From Melastoma dodecandrum (Eukaryota > Streptophyta > Magnoliopsida > Myrtales > Melastomataceae): a stretch of DNA of 64,000 nucleotides. The stretch is from contig JARUPY010000473.1 in the NCBI GenBank assembly GCA_029817715.1, forward strand, positions 7,006,001 to 7,070,000, written 5' to 3'. The first letter of the stretch is position 1. Each line of letters begins with the position of its first letter. This document shows positions 12,145 through 22,900 of this stretch, piece after piece. The translations under genes were made by a program, and so were the position numbers. Below the pieces are notes generated by a model. That model did no database searches and had not been told where the DNA came from. It saw only the letters and a program-made list of their open reading frames with translations.

Positions 12145-12578
12145 ATGATTGGTGTATGTGCATGTCTAGTAGACGAAACAATGGGAGCACCAACAGCATG
12201 GATAGCTCGAGCTATGTGGAGAAAGATGTCAAACATGAAGTGTTATTGTGGAGTTGATTGTAGGGTTATGATAGCTCAAACAAAAAAAAACAATGGTAGA
12301 AGGTTTCTAGGATGTTTTGTTACAATGTTGATGGAGGTTGTGGTTTTATATGGTTGGATTCTCCTATTTGTAGGTGTCATCACTTGAAGAAACAGGTTAC
12401 TAAGGTGGATGAGATGACTAATAATGCAAGCCTTGAGGAACGATTGATGCAGGCGGAGAAAGCATTGGATAAAGTCGAAAAGAACATTGAGACGTTGAAA
12501 GCTAAATTTAGCAAACTATTGTTACTTAGTGTAGTTAGTGTTGTTATATGTTGTTGTTTAGTTTTTGTTTCATCATAA
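12145..12578 (+). pseudogene. GRF-type zinc finger, coiled coil and C-terminal membrane segment (element-borne)
   Basis: The frame from 12145 encodes CYCGVDCRVMIAQTKKNNGR and then RFLGCF. After a one-base shift near 12312 the frame continues with CYNVDGGCGFIW, HHLKKQ and a heptad-rich stretch (SLEERLMQAEKALDKVEKNI). It ends in a hydrophobic segment (LLLLSVVSVVICCCLVFVSS). CxC followed by spaced Cys and the GRF/F-W signature is the GRF zinc finger, a nucleic-acid binding fold. The frameshift suggests this copy is dead unless an intron hides it. The same architecture recurs in element B (30560-30915). It reads towards the transposase from the opposite end. Confidence 0.65.
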
Positions 12579-12868
12579 AAAAATTAATGAATGTTATAAT
12601 TAGTTGGTGTTTTGAACAAAGGCATGTCTTTTGTTAGTGAAGTTCAATGTCTTGATCATTTCCAAAAGTTTAATGTTATGTAACATTTTTAGAAATTCAA
12701 TGTTATGTAACCTGACATCTATAACTTTAATGTCATGTAACTTTTGCAACATTCTGAAGCTAAGTAAACGAATGTTACGTAAGACTACTTAAAAGACCCC
12801 CATTCCAGTATTACACATTTGTGGAAACTACATGACAGACTTACCAAACTAATAGACCAAATCTAGTG

Positions 12869-14640
12869 TTACACATTCGTAGAGATCATAATGTCGTGTA
12901 GATTACATGACAAACAAACCAAGGACCATGATGTTTTGGAGATTACAACCCATGACAGGCAGACCAAAATAGTGTCGCACATTAGTAGAATCCTCCATGC
13001 TCGGTCCAGCAACAGAAGATTCTTGAGTTCCGGATGTCCCCACATTATAGCTTCTTTTAGTATGACTGGGTGTGCCCTCTTCCACATGAGATGTAACACA
13101 AAATTTTTCCTTGTCCCCCCTTCCTCCTCTAGCACTTCCTCCACATCCTCTTCCACCAATTGTTGTGACCTGTCATATGTATAATCAAAATTATGCAAAG
13201 AAGAAATTAAAAACAAGCCAACACATACTTACATTACCACTGAATAGAACTGTTTCAGGTGCGATAGCATTCTGTACATGAGCATCTGGCCCTCTTTCAG
13301 CAACTATTGGTGTCTTACAACCCATCTTATTGTGATCATAGAGCTTGCACCGACTGCATCTAATTTGTCGTCCTTTTTTAGATAGTCCGGTTGCATTCTT
13401 TGGCTCTTCGTCAACTCCCTTCTTTCGGTCCTTCTTTGGTCTCCCAAGTCGTATCTTATGTTTAGCTGCTCCGAGAGACAACAATCCCATGTTGTTCAAT
13501 GCCTTGTTATAGCAGCCTCATAGTGGTTTTTTAACAGCACTCCAATAATATTTCAACAGTTGTCCTCGATGATTGATTTTCCAATAGGCATGAACATACC
13601 TTGCACAATTTCTATACTCCGTCAATGGTGCTAAATCAACAACAGCATGTATCAAACCATGTCCATCATAAGAACAATTACAATTATGAATATTTACAAT
13701 AAACTGTTAAGAATAAAGTATCATGCACGCGTTATACCTTTTGCTTGTCGCTAATGAACATCCATCCACGTTCATCAATGAGTGTCAGGTTATTAAATAG
13801 TAGAAACATAACCACATCCAAGATTGAGTGTTCTCGCCCTTCATAACTACCCAAGCTACAGGAAACATGTGATTGTTCACATCCTACTCACTGCCGATAG
13901 TGAAATCCCACCCGCATTTGTCTTCAAAAATGTACCATCAAAACCTACCACCTTCTTGTACCGAGCTTCAATCCCTTCCTAAGCTCACTAAATCCTACGT
14001 AAAACCTTTTGAAATTGTTAAAAAGCCTTAAACCAGGAGTTACCTCTAAATCAAGCTTGAAAGTACTATCAGGGCATTTTTTTCTAAGATAAACTACATA
14101 GGATCTAAATTATTAGGGCATTGAAATTCAGGCTCTTATGATCACAATCAGGGTCAAAAATTTTTTCCACAAAATTAGAAATGACTCTACCATCATCAGT
14201 GTCATCTTCTACAAGAAGTTCAGCCTCAGATTCAATATAATCACATTCATCATCACCAACATGTTCAACAGATTCATCGTCCCCTTCCCATACCCTATCA
14301 TCCTCATTGCATTCAAGATCACCTTCATATATTTCATCTCCTTCAACATAAATGTCAATGCACTTACTCTCTAATAACAAAGAAACCAACTCACTCACTT
14401 ACGCATCGATAAAAATCTCTATCAGACCCTTAGCTAAACTCATGTCAAGTTTCACGAACCAAGTCCTACTAGGCTTGTATGCACATTGTCTCGTTAAACT
14501 CTTGATTGTGAAATATTATACCCTATCCACATCGACATTATCGAATTTAACCATCTTACCACAAACATAGTAGACCCTATCGGTAAGATGAAGTTTACCC
14601 CCAACATGAAAAACAAGATTATCGCGTACTTCTTCCATTT
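12869..14640 (-). pseudogene. Mutator-like (mudrA) transposase relic with PB1-like N-terminus and zinc knuckle
   Basis: Read from about 14640 on the minus strand, the N-terminal part has the PB1-like module of plant Mutator-like proteins, with SLLLESKCIDIYVEGDE then acidic repeats (14105-14398). Around 13890 the transposase core is recognisable, though frame-broken: FDGTFLKTNAGG, then in another frame PVAWVVMKGENTQSW, equivalent to the DDE-region blocks of MULE transposases. Near the C-terminus (13191-13499) are RLGRPKKDRKKG and a zinc knuckle CSRCKLYDHNKMGC. Multiple stops and frame changes show it is inactive. Cut-and-paste transposition is the family role. Confidence 0.75.
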
Positions 14641-15350
14641 CTAAAGCAAAACAACAACAACAATTTCAAACCTATGCAATTATCATATTTGGAAGCGAAT
14701 CTACAAGAATTAATCAACTTAAAAAATAAAAATAGAATTTCATACCTTAAATGAAAGAAGAGCATACTAAGAACCAGAAATTGGGGGACGGTGGGTTGGA
14801 GGTCACTGTTTGGTAGTTTAGGGGGACTAAAGGATTGGGTTTGGGGGGTGAGTGGGGTTGTTGATCAAGGGTTGGGATTGGTGTTGGGGTCAGACTAGGG
14901 GCTGATGGTTAGACATCAGCAGTTGTGGGTCAGCGGTCAGGTCGGGGTCGAGGGTGAGTGGCGTTGGAGATAAGGGGTGGGTTGTGCCCGAGGTAAGATG
15001 TTGGTGGTCGGGGGTGAGTGGCGTTAGAGGTTAGGGGTTGGGTTAGACTTGGGGTATAATGTTGTGGTCGGGAGGAATTATGGTGGGTTGCTGGTCGAGG
15101 AGGGATTCTGATCAGGATAAGGTTTGTGAGAAAATAGGGCTTTTTCTCGATTTTAATTCGGGGGAACTTAGGGTAAAATGGGTGCAAACGGTGATGCTGA
15201 TACTTGTCAAGTCAGCGGCATATAAGTCTCCCGTTAGGGAGAACGGCTAACGAAGGGTAAAAGAGTTTTAATGGCGAAAATATTGAGATATGGGACTATG
15301 GTTAAATCGAAAAAAAAAGAAAAATTTTAAAATGTATTTGATAATTTAAT

Positions 15351-16154
15351 TTTTTTTTTGGATTTTGTTTGATGGGATGGGATGATTGACCTCACCAACG
15401 ACCCCCATGCAATTAATATCTAGTGGACTCCCTCCTTTACGTGACACATCACAGGGCTTCTTATGTCCCTGTCCTTCCCCTCCTCCTCAAATACTAATTA
15501 CTAAATACAATAACCAAATAAAAATCGAGAGTAATACGAGATTGGCTACGGCATGGCAGTTACGATCCGATTGGATTTGATGTAGGATGCCAAGATATTA
15601 CACACGCACACGGCTGCTGCCAAATGGAGTAATGAATGTCTTCTTTTACATGGATGACAAGGGGGCTGATATTTCCTGATGTAATCGCCATTTTATGGAC
15701 ATGCCATTGCTGGCCATTAATTGGACCATCAATCCCTCTTCTTTCTTCCCCAAAATGAATTAATTAATAAAAAAGAAGTCAAAGGTAGCAACTTTTTTTT
15801 TTTATTTCTGTTTGGGAAGAAGATCCGGGTGAAAGGAGAAACAATTAATAAGATCCCTTTTTAATATAAACTTTCATCGGCTTTTGATATCTTCGGTCAC
15901 GATTGCTTGTGCTTAGATATTAATGTACGTGCCTCCAAAATTCATTGTCATTCAATAGTTTTGGTCTTCTCCCCATTTGCTCCACCCACCCCCAAAAGTG
16001 AAAAGCCTCCCTCCTCCTCCATTACCATCTCTCTACGTGATCTCTGAATCCATCGGATGGATTGATAGAGCAGGGACCAAAGAGGTTTAGTTGTCATGTG
16101 TCTCTGCTGAGTTGTTTTTGGTAGTGGTGACGCCCCCGGGGGTTAAACGAACAA
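15351..16154. other. Spacer and presumed promoter of the zinc-finger gene
   Basis: No gene seen. A TATA-like ATATAAAC lies near 15863, and the last 150 bp before the start codon is pyrimidine-rich. Nothing else can be supported. Confidence 0.4.
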
Positions 16155-17003
16155 ATGGAGGGAAACAGAGTGTGTCAGATCTGCAACAGGAGTTTCTCCA
16201 ATGGCAAAGCCGTGGGTGGTCACATGAGATCCCACTTCGCCAAGCTTCTCCTCCCCACCAACCCAACTCCCCCCTTCCTCAATGATCCCGATCTCCCCTC
16301 TTCCCTTGTCCTGGATGCCATCCACCCCAAGCCCGGGTCCGGAAGTCGTGGGTCCGTTGACAACAACGCCGGACGAGAGTCTGTGGGAGAGGTTGTCGAG
16401 TCCCCTGCTGAATCCGGACAGGGCAGCTTGGTTTCCGACGTTACTTTCTTGGACGAGGAGGGCGCTAAGTGTCTCATGATGCTGTCGAGGGATGCCTGGC
16501 CGAACGCAGAGAGCAAAGCTGGGGAGTCGGACGATGAGATGATCGGTCGGATTCGGGAACGGGCCGGGAGCAAGGGAAGGTTCCAGTGCGAGACATGCAA
16601 CAAGGTGTTCGGCTCTTATCAGGCTCTTGGCGGGCACAGGGCTGGCCACAAGAAGGTCAAGCCACATCGAAAGGACGACGCCGTACTGGAATATGGAGGA
16701 GGTGAGAACTACTACTGGTCTGCCTGCAATAGCAATGGCAACGACAAGGTATTTAAATGTCCCTACTGCGACAAGGTGTTCGGGTCGGGACAAGCATTGG
16801 GAGGGCACAAGAAGGTTCACGTGCAACCATCAGATAATGGTCCCAATCCCAACTCTAGCGCGGGCGGTGCGTCGATCGAGCAACGTGAGATTAGTATGAT
16901 TGACCTGAACGAGCTACCAGGGAGTAGAGACAGCAACGGGGAGACCAGGTCGGGGCAATGCATGGGGGGGAGGAGGAGGAGGAGGAGGAGGATGATGACA
17001 TGA
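16155..17003 (+). CDS. C2H2 zinc-finger transcription factor, three QALGGH-type fingers with DLN (EAR) motif
   Basis: A single uninterrupted frame of 282 residues. Finger 1 (about residues 6-28) is CQICNRSFSNGKAVGGHMRS, a KAVGGH variant. Finger 2 (about 137-159) is CETCNKVFGSYQALGGHRAG. Finger 3 (about 197-219) is CPYCDKVFGSGQALGGHKKV. QALGGH fingers are plant-specific and contact DNA. The C-terminal IDLNELPG is a DLN/EAR motif that in this family recruits TOPLESS co-repressors, so a nuclear repressor is expected. One finger at the very N-terminus plus two distant fingers matches the ZAT1/ZAT4/ZAT9 group. The final residues are a poly-Arg run encoded by a GGA/AGG repeat. The gene is intronless, as is usual in this family. 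It looks intact. The exact paralogue is not assignable. Confidence 0.92.
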   Translation: MEGNRVCQICNRSFSNGKAVGGHMRSHFAKLLLPTNPTPPFLNDPDLPSSLVLDAIHPKPGSGSRGSVDNNAGRESVGEVVESPAESGQGSLVSDVTFLDEEGAKCLMMLSRDAWPNAESKAGESDDEMIGRIRERAGSKGRFQCETCNKVFGSYQALGGHRAGHKKVKPHRKDDAVLEYGGGENYYWSACNSNGNDKVFKCPYCDKVFGSGQALGGHKKVHVQPSDNGPNPNSSAGGASIEQREISMIDLNELPGSRDSNGETRSGQCMGGRRRRRRRMMT

Positions 17004-17817
17004 GCATTCCAGTTCCTGGACATGATGATGATGGGATGGGTGTTGTTTCTCTTACATGGGTGGTGACTGACGAGGTTAGTTAGTTGGATGGGGTGGGATA
17101 GGATGGATGGTTTCATTTGGCATTTTTAGGTGTGTGTGGGAGAGAGAGTTTTTGAGTTTAATCACAGCATTAACATCCGGTGGGTGAGCGTGTTTGACCA
17201 TTCTTCTTTTATCTTTCGAGCTTTGTTTTGATTGGACGTGGCTCTTCTCCCCACTTAAACCATGCGACCGTGAGTCTCTTTGACCGTATCGGCTTGTGTT
17301 TTTTCTTGAGATGAATCAGAACGTACGTGTGATGGTTGTTTTTTTGACTATTAAAGAAAAAATTTGAATAAAGATTTAATAAAAAGTTAAAAAGTTGTAA
17401 TGGCACCTTCTTCCCTTCGGTCTGCACTACTCCCATTACAACGTATTATTATTACTCCTACTACTACTACTACTACTACTTGTCATCCATCACACCGTGC
17501 CCCGTCAACCATGCCTCTTCCTTAGCAGAAGCAGTGCTCCCTCCTCCTACACCCTACAACCAACTTCGTACCTGCTCCAAAGTCCTACGCACCTATCCCC
17601 TCCAGATCGACTTCTTCAAGAACAAGGCCCTCCAGGACGGCCGATAACATGGCGGGATCAATGTTGTGAGTATCCGTGGCGAGGAAGTTGAGGTTGGCCC
17701 AACCGTCACCCTCTCCAGGGGCACACTCCTCGACCCCCCCCCCGCCCCCCGCCCGACTTCACCCTACCTCCTCCTGCCGTCAATCAAAGGACCATAGAAC
17801 TGCGTGGAAAGATTGGT
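17004..17817. other. Spacer with (CTA)n microsatellite and C-tract
   Basis: The 3' region of the zinc-finger gene is followed by a CTA/TAC trinucleotide run at about 17455-17480 and a C-rich tract near 17738-17757. From about 17500 the sequence is Ser/Arg/Pro-coding in places and may be the decayed N-terminal part of the QWRF gene that follows. Confidence 0.5.
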
Positions 17818-18265
17818 GCGGTGAGCAAGGTGTTGAAGTACTTCAAGCAGGAGAAGGTGTCTCCGTCGGCCAAGGAGGAGTTCCACAAGTTCCGCCATTC
17901 TCAATAACAGGCTGGTTCAATGGAGGTTCATCAATGCCCGAGCGCGAGCAATCTATTGATTCCATCCAGAGGCTGGAATCTATTGATTCCATCAAGTTTG
18001 GGCTGGCACAGGAGAGGCTGTTGGCTGTGGGGCTTAACATCGCCATAGCGAGAGGCTCTGTCGCAGGGGTAAGTGTATTGAAGCAAAAAGGCTTCGACAT
18101 GATATAAAAGTTAAGACAATAGCTATTCGTATGATGGAGATGCTCCGTGAATGGACAGTGTTAGAGAAGAGACATGGCAAGCTAGTGTCTCCAGGCTTAT
18201 CAGGAAACTCCAAGCTCTCTTGCTTCTACTACCGCTAGAAGATGCCAATGTGAATACCTACTTAT
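17818..18265 (+). pseudogene. QWRF-domain (AUGMIN8/EDE1-type microtubule protein) relic
   Basis: The sequence near 17820-17900 reads VLKYFKQEKVSPSAKEEFHK then FRHS. After a frame change come NNRLVQWRFINARAR, with the diagnostic QWRF motif at 17918-17929. Farther on (18105-18200) come AIRMMEMLREWTVLEKRHGK and, one base out of frame, SRLIRKLQALLLLLPLEDA. The order matches the plant QWRF family (EDE1, SCO3, AUGMIN subunit 8), which binds microtubules through augmin/gamma-tubulin complexes. At least two frame changes, an in-frame stop just after the motif and the lack of a clean N-terminal exon point to a pseudogene. An annotation with unusual introns cannot be fully excluded. Confidence 0.6.
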
Positions 18266-18842
18266 TTCTGGTCCCTGGTTCCTCTCCTCTAACTAACTTG
18301 AGCACCAATTGCCTGTCTTTTATGCAGGGGAAGATGGGGTATCTTTTGGAAGCAATGAAGATGGACGGCCGTGGATGTAATGGATACCCTGTCTTTGACG
18401 ATCTGGAATACTTTCTCAGAGGTCCATGTCATTCTTCTGTACTAAGCAATGCATTTGCGCCCATAAAAACATCACCTTTTGGTGAATTTGCCTGGCAAAG
18501 CAATTAGTTGACGTGTAAGGGAGCTTGTGCACGCCCTCCGACAACTAAAGAAGTCCTTGAACAGATGGTATCCTTCATTCTCACTTTACAGGTGAAGTTG
18601 GCCTTTTTCTTTTCTGCTGCCTCTTTCTCTCCTTTACCTGTTGTTCATTGGCCTCAGTATTTCAAGGAATGAAACTGATAGCCAACACAACTTGATTTCC
18701 TTACGTTTTCCTTTGGAGGGTATGTAGGCAAGGGAAGAGAGTTTGAGAGTGCACGCTATTGAAGCTTCGAAGAAACGGAGGAGGGTTAAAAGGTACAGGG
18801 TGTGTTACCTTAATCTTTCAATCCGAGTCATTAACCAGTCTT

Positions 18843-18980
18843 ATGCAGATTAAAGCTAAAGGTAACTGAAGCTATATGCAGATTAAAGCTAAAGGTAACT
18901 GAAGCTATATGCAGATTAAAGCTAAAGGTAACTGAAGCTATATGCAGATTAAAGCTAAAGGTAACTGAAGCTATATGCAG
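18843..18980. repeat. 33-bp tandem repeat, 4.2 copies
   Basis: Four identical 33-bp units begin at 18843, 18876, 18909 and 18942, each starting ATGCAGATTAAAGC. A partial unit follows at 18975-18980. The unit is 11 codons long and one forward frame stays open across it, reading RLKLKVTEAIC repeatedly. Flanking forward sequence (MQKLKDETKHSQTVANQC near 18975-19025) looks like a coiled coil, so the repeat may have arisen inside an exon. No gene could be completed around it. Confidence 0.9.
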
Positions 18981-19025
18981 AAACTCAAAGACGAGACGAA
19001 GCATTCCCAGACAGTTGCTAACCAA

Positions 19026-19964
19026 TGCTGACGACCTTCGAGTAAACAATAGGTAATAGTTGTTTGACATCGGTTTTCTGCAGTTTCTGGTTTACTCCAG
19101 TGTGTTTCCAAGGCAGCGAATATCTGACATGGGATCAACCTTCATTGAAGGGTCCGCTGTTCGCTCGTGCATGGCACATTACACAGCAGAACAAACATTT
19201 GGTGACAGGGTGTAGTAGAGTTGGATTTGGCGAAAGCCTAGCTGTCCATGATCGAACATTTGTTTAACAAAACTTAAAGCGGTAGCATATGCCTGGCCAA
19301 TAGAATCTTAAGTGATATCCCTGAAGGCCCTTTGCTTAGGTTTGAAAGGACAACAGTATGTAGCAAGACCTATTCCAGGGAACACATAGCAGCAATGATG
19401 ACAAACAAGTCATGCCCATTCACCACTATCATGAAAGCAACAAAGACCGTCAACCTTCCCAACTGCCTGCAGCATTTCCAACATCTGATCGTCCCTAAAG
19501 CATTGCCTTATTAAACATGAGCTTTCTGCCACAAAATCAAACTTCGGGTGATGTCGGCACTTTTTGCTGCGATGCTCTGCTTTGTTCGAGATTCACTCAA
19601 GAAGATATATAGGCATACACGGCAAGTGCCAGGTGCGAAGCAAAGTAGCATCTGAATTATTCCAGTCAAGTGACTCCACTAGGTAATGGCAAAGATTCAT
19701 CAGTATTCTATCAATTGCCTTAACCACAATCTTTTGTGGCTGGACCATCTCACAACTACTGTTCCACAAGATAAAATTGCCTTCCCCTAAAGAACCCTGA
19801 AATGAGCAACCATCAATTATCAGACGCCAGTCTGTATAACTCCTTCAGAAAAAAAAATCTTTCCCCTGAAGATCTTTGGACAGAGAAATCAATAATCAAA
19901 ATTCAGACAAACCAAAAAATAAACCTCAATTACCTCCAAAACTGGCTATGATATTGTCAAACCC
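19026..19964. other. Spacer between the QWRF relic and RFT1, no gene recognised
   Basis: Short open frames exist on the plus strand (19064-19267 and 19332-19514) but show no known domain. The right part is the presumed 3' region of RFT1, which is on the minus strand. Confidence 0.45.
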
Positions 19965-22900
19965 TTAGTCACCATGATCGCGAAAACGGACAACTCTGTT
20001 TATGAATGGCTTCTCACGGCGATAGCTGACAAACACAAACATCACACACTAATAAGAAGAGCATATAATTATAAGAAAGCCATTTGATATACCATCATCA
20101 AACTAAAACATAAAATGCCTTTTGGAAGAGAAAACCTGTCAATCTTAAACGAAAGAAAAGATAACTATAAATGGGAGATGATGGCTCGGAGACGGAGATA
20201 TGGATCAGCCAGGAAGGGACACTTACATAACAAGGAGTGATATGCAGAAGCAAGATAGTCCAACTGTGAGATGAATCAAGAATGTCGGCCAAAACTTCTC
20301 TTTATCCAAGATAAGTTTCTCGGAAATTAACGTGACAACACCTGCCAGCAACAAAACTGATGAACCAGAAGGGACGCATCTCTGCATTAAAGAGAACGAA
20401 GAATCCTGCACAACAACAGAAGGTGCCACACATTTAAGACTGTCAATAAACTTTGCATGGAGGGAAAACAGAAGTCACTGTATGGTCCCACACACCTGGA
20501 AATAGCTTTTGATGAACGCCAGAGAATAAGCTATCCTCAAAAGCATGTCTAGAGATGGTTAAGGAAATAAGCAATCTAAAGTAACATCAAAGATAAGCCA
20601 GGCCACGGTCATTTTAAGAAAACCTTTTTTCTACGGAAAGCCTACTGCTGCATACCCTAAAAAAGCTCCGGTCTTAATTTGCAAGAGAAAGTGAGCTTTT
20701 CTTAGTTAGGTGAAAAACAATTGCACTTTATGTCCATAACTTTCTATCACAAGTAATTCCCATGGGAGAAAAATAGATGAAATTTCCAACGACGAAAGCA
20801 TAGGATGTTCAATATTTCACATAACAAATGCACATGTCACACCGGGCTTTACCAAGAGTAGACAAACAAAAGGAAGACCAATGCGTAGTTGCATATGGAT
20901 ACTTAGGGAATTTGCAATAATTAATCCAACTGCACCAGCAGACCGGATTAATAACACATTCAGCACAATGTAAATTGATGAGAAAACAAGCAGCGAGTCA
21001 TTCGACCGTCTAATCTGACTTTCATCTGCAACTGCATGTAAAAATGCCTCCGATGTCCCTATGACACAAATAAAGAAGAGATGAACGCCCATGGAAATAT
21101 GTGTTGGACTAATAATTTGTGTATTTCAGTCACTTACCATTCACTGCTAAGAAAAGGATGTAAATACAGTAATAGCGGAGGACATTAGGTGCTTCTCCAT
21201 CACTCCATGTCCGTCCATATAACAATCTCAAGAGTGAGTACGCGTAGCTTGGTCCAAAAGCAATAAATATAAGGCCTATAACAAAGGTAATAATTGGACA
21301 AATTATAGACAAGGTGATGCAGGAGCATATTACTATTTTTAGATTTTATAATATTAAGGGCATTTTAGGAATATCACATTAGATTCCTTTTCTAGTATAA
21401 ATAAGGAGGACCATTGTTATTTTTACCCTATTATCTGATTTTAAGAATTTCTTGAGGTTCTCTTACGAAAACTAGAATTCTCGTATCGTTTCCTTCAACC
21501 CTATTCGTTTTCTCATCTTTTTTTTCTGTGATTTCTCCTATTTCCACTACGCTATTCCATCACAAGGCCGTTTGAAAAAAACCCATTCGAAGAACTGATA
21601 TAGCTAATGCATAATGGAAGCGACTTCAGTTACTCAACCACAAAATATATTTCCATGCTGCAGGCAAAGCTCATCCGCAATAAATGTGTTCTAAATTTGT
21701 CTCACACCCATTTATTCAGAGCATGGCTTAAATAATCGTACCGATGAGAGCAACAAGTTTGAAGGCTTCTGTCAGACACTCTCCTAACTTCCGTTTGCTA
21801 TCTGAGTTTTTCCCTGTAGAGAAATTCAAATTGAGGGTTGAAAAGACAAAAGGCATCTTATGCTATTAACTTCAAATTAATCGGCTTAACACCTAGTACA
21901 CGTAATCATCCAAACAAACAAATGGCCAGGCAAAAAATGAAAGCATGTGTGGAACGATATTAACCTGAAGCAATCCTTGCAAAAGTCGTGTAAGAACTTT
22001 CTTCAAAAGGCATGAAGACCATTCTCACCACCAGGCTTCCTGCCATTTACTGAATTAACAAACTCAAGACACAGGCAAACTTTAAGCAAAGAAACATTAA
22101 GTTACACGATAAAAGGCTTCAATCGAGGTTTTGATAACCTTACCCAGCTTGTCAACTAGTCCATACAAAGCTTGATTATACGGGGTATCCATCCAGACAA
22201 GAATTATCTTCTCTCCTTCTTGAAGGATCAACTTGCGGAAGGATTGAAATGTAAACAGCATACACATGCTAGAAAGCTGCTTATCATAATTCATTAGACC
22301 TCCCACTCTGCAGACAGTCATATCAATATTGCTTACTTAGTATCGGCCATTGGTATGAAATCAGCTTATCTAATTGACATAAAAAGTGGAGAGCCTAAAT
22401 CTACTCCATGACTTATACGACATGATATATTTGACGTAAGATCCGAGAAGCAGTGACCGATACCTGAAAGGAAAAAGCTCTGAACTTCTAAAAGGATGAA
22501 AAATAAGGAAATACCCCCAGTAGCCTAAGAACAAGGAAGCACCGTATGCTGATTGGGATAATGAGAAAACAATCCCTTTTTCCTGAAAAATTCAATAACA
22601 ATAAATGCGGCTGTGTAAGCCCAAAAAACTTTCACAACTTTCACAATGTCCATGAAAAACTATAATTCATAACTGTTACCATTCTAGTTTGCTCAACAAT
22701 GAGAATGTACAATGTGATGCACCGGGAAAATGTGGCCGCAGTCTCCACCACCATCCTTAATTTAAGTAATAGCAGGTTTTGGGAGAGAATATAGAATGGC
22801 TCAGCCAAAAGTTCCAAGACACATGCATATCCTGGACATAGACATGTGAACGCTATCAGGCAATATAATGCTTTTACGTAACTACAGATTCCAAATGAAA

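Larger units (their letters stand above)
11200..15350. mobile_element. Mutator-like element A with very long terminal inverted repeats
   Basis: The left flank (about 11200-11710) and the reverse complement of the right flank (about 14830-15350) align along roughly 500 bp. Shared blocks include TTTTACCCT near CGTTAG, GCTGACTTGACAAGTA, CTCACAAACCTT, AACGCCACTCACC and GACCACCAACATCTTAC. Long inverted repeats of this kind are typical of Mutator-like elements. Inside are a GRF zinc-finger gene on the plus strand (12145-12578) and a mudrA-like transposase on the minus strand (12869-14640), arranged convergently as mudrA and mudrB are in maize MuDR. I could not settle a 9-bp target duplication, so the outer ends are approximate. 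Confidence 0.8.

Noticed and set aside
16143..16826. Long antisense frame (227 codons) opposite the C2H2 zinc-finger gene
   Set aside because: It is a by-product of the GC-rich codons of the sense gene and has no domain of its own.
18843..18980. CRISPR array
   Set aside because: The units are directly adjacent with no spacers and the genome is a plant. It is a minisatellite.
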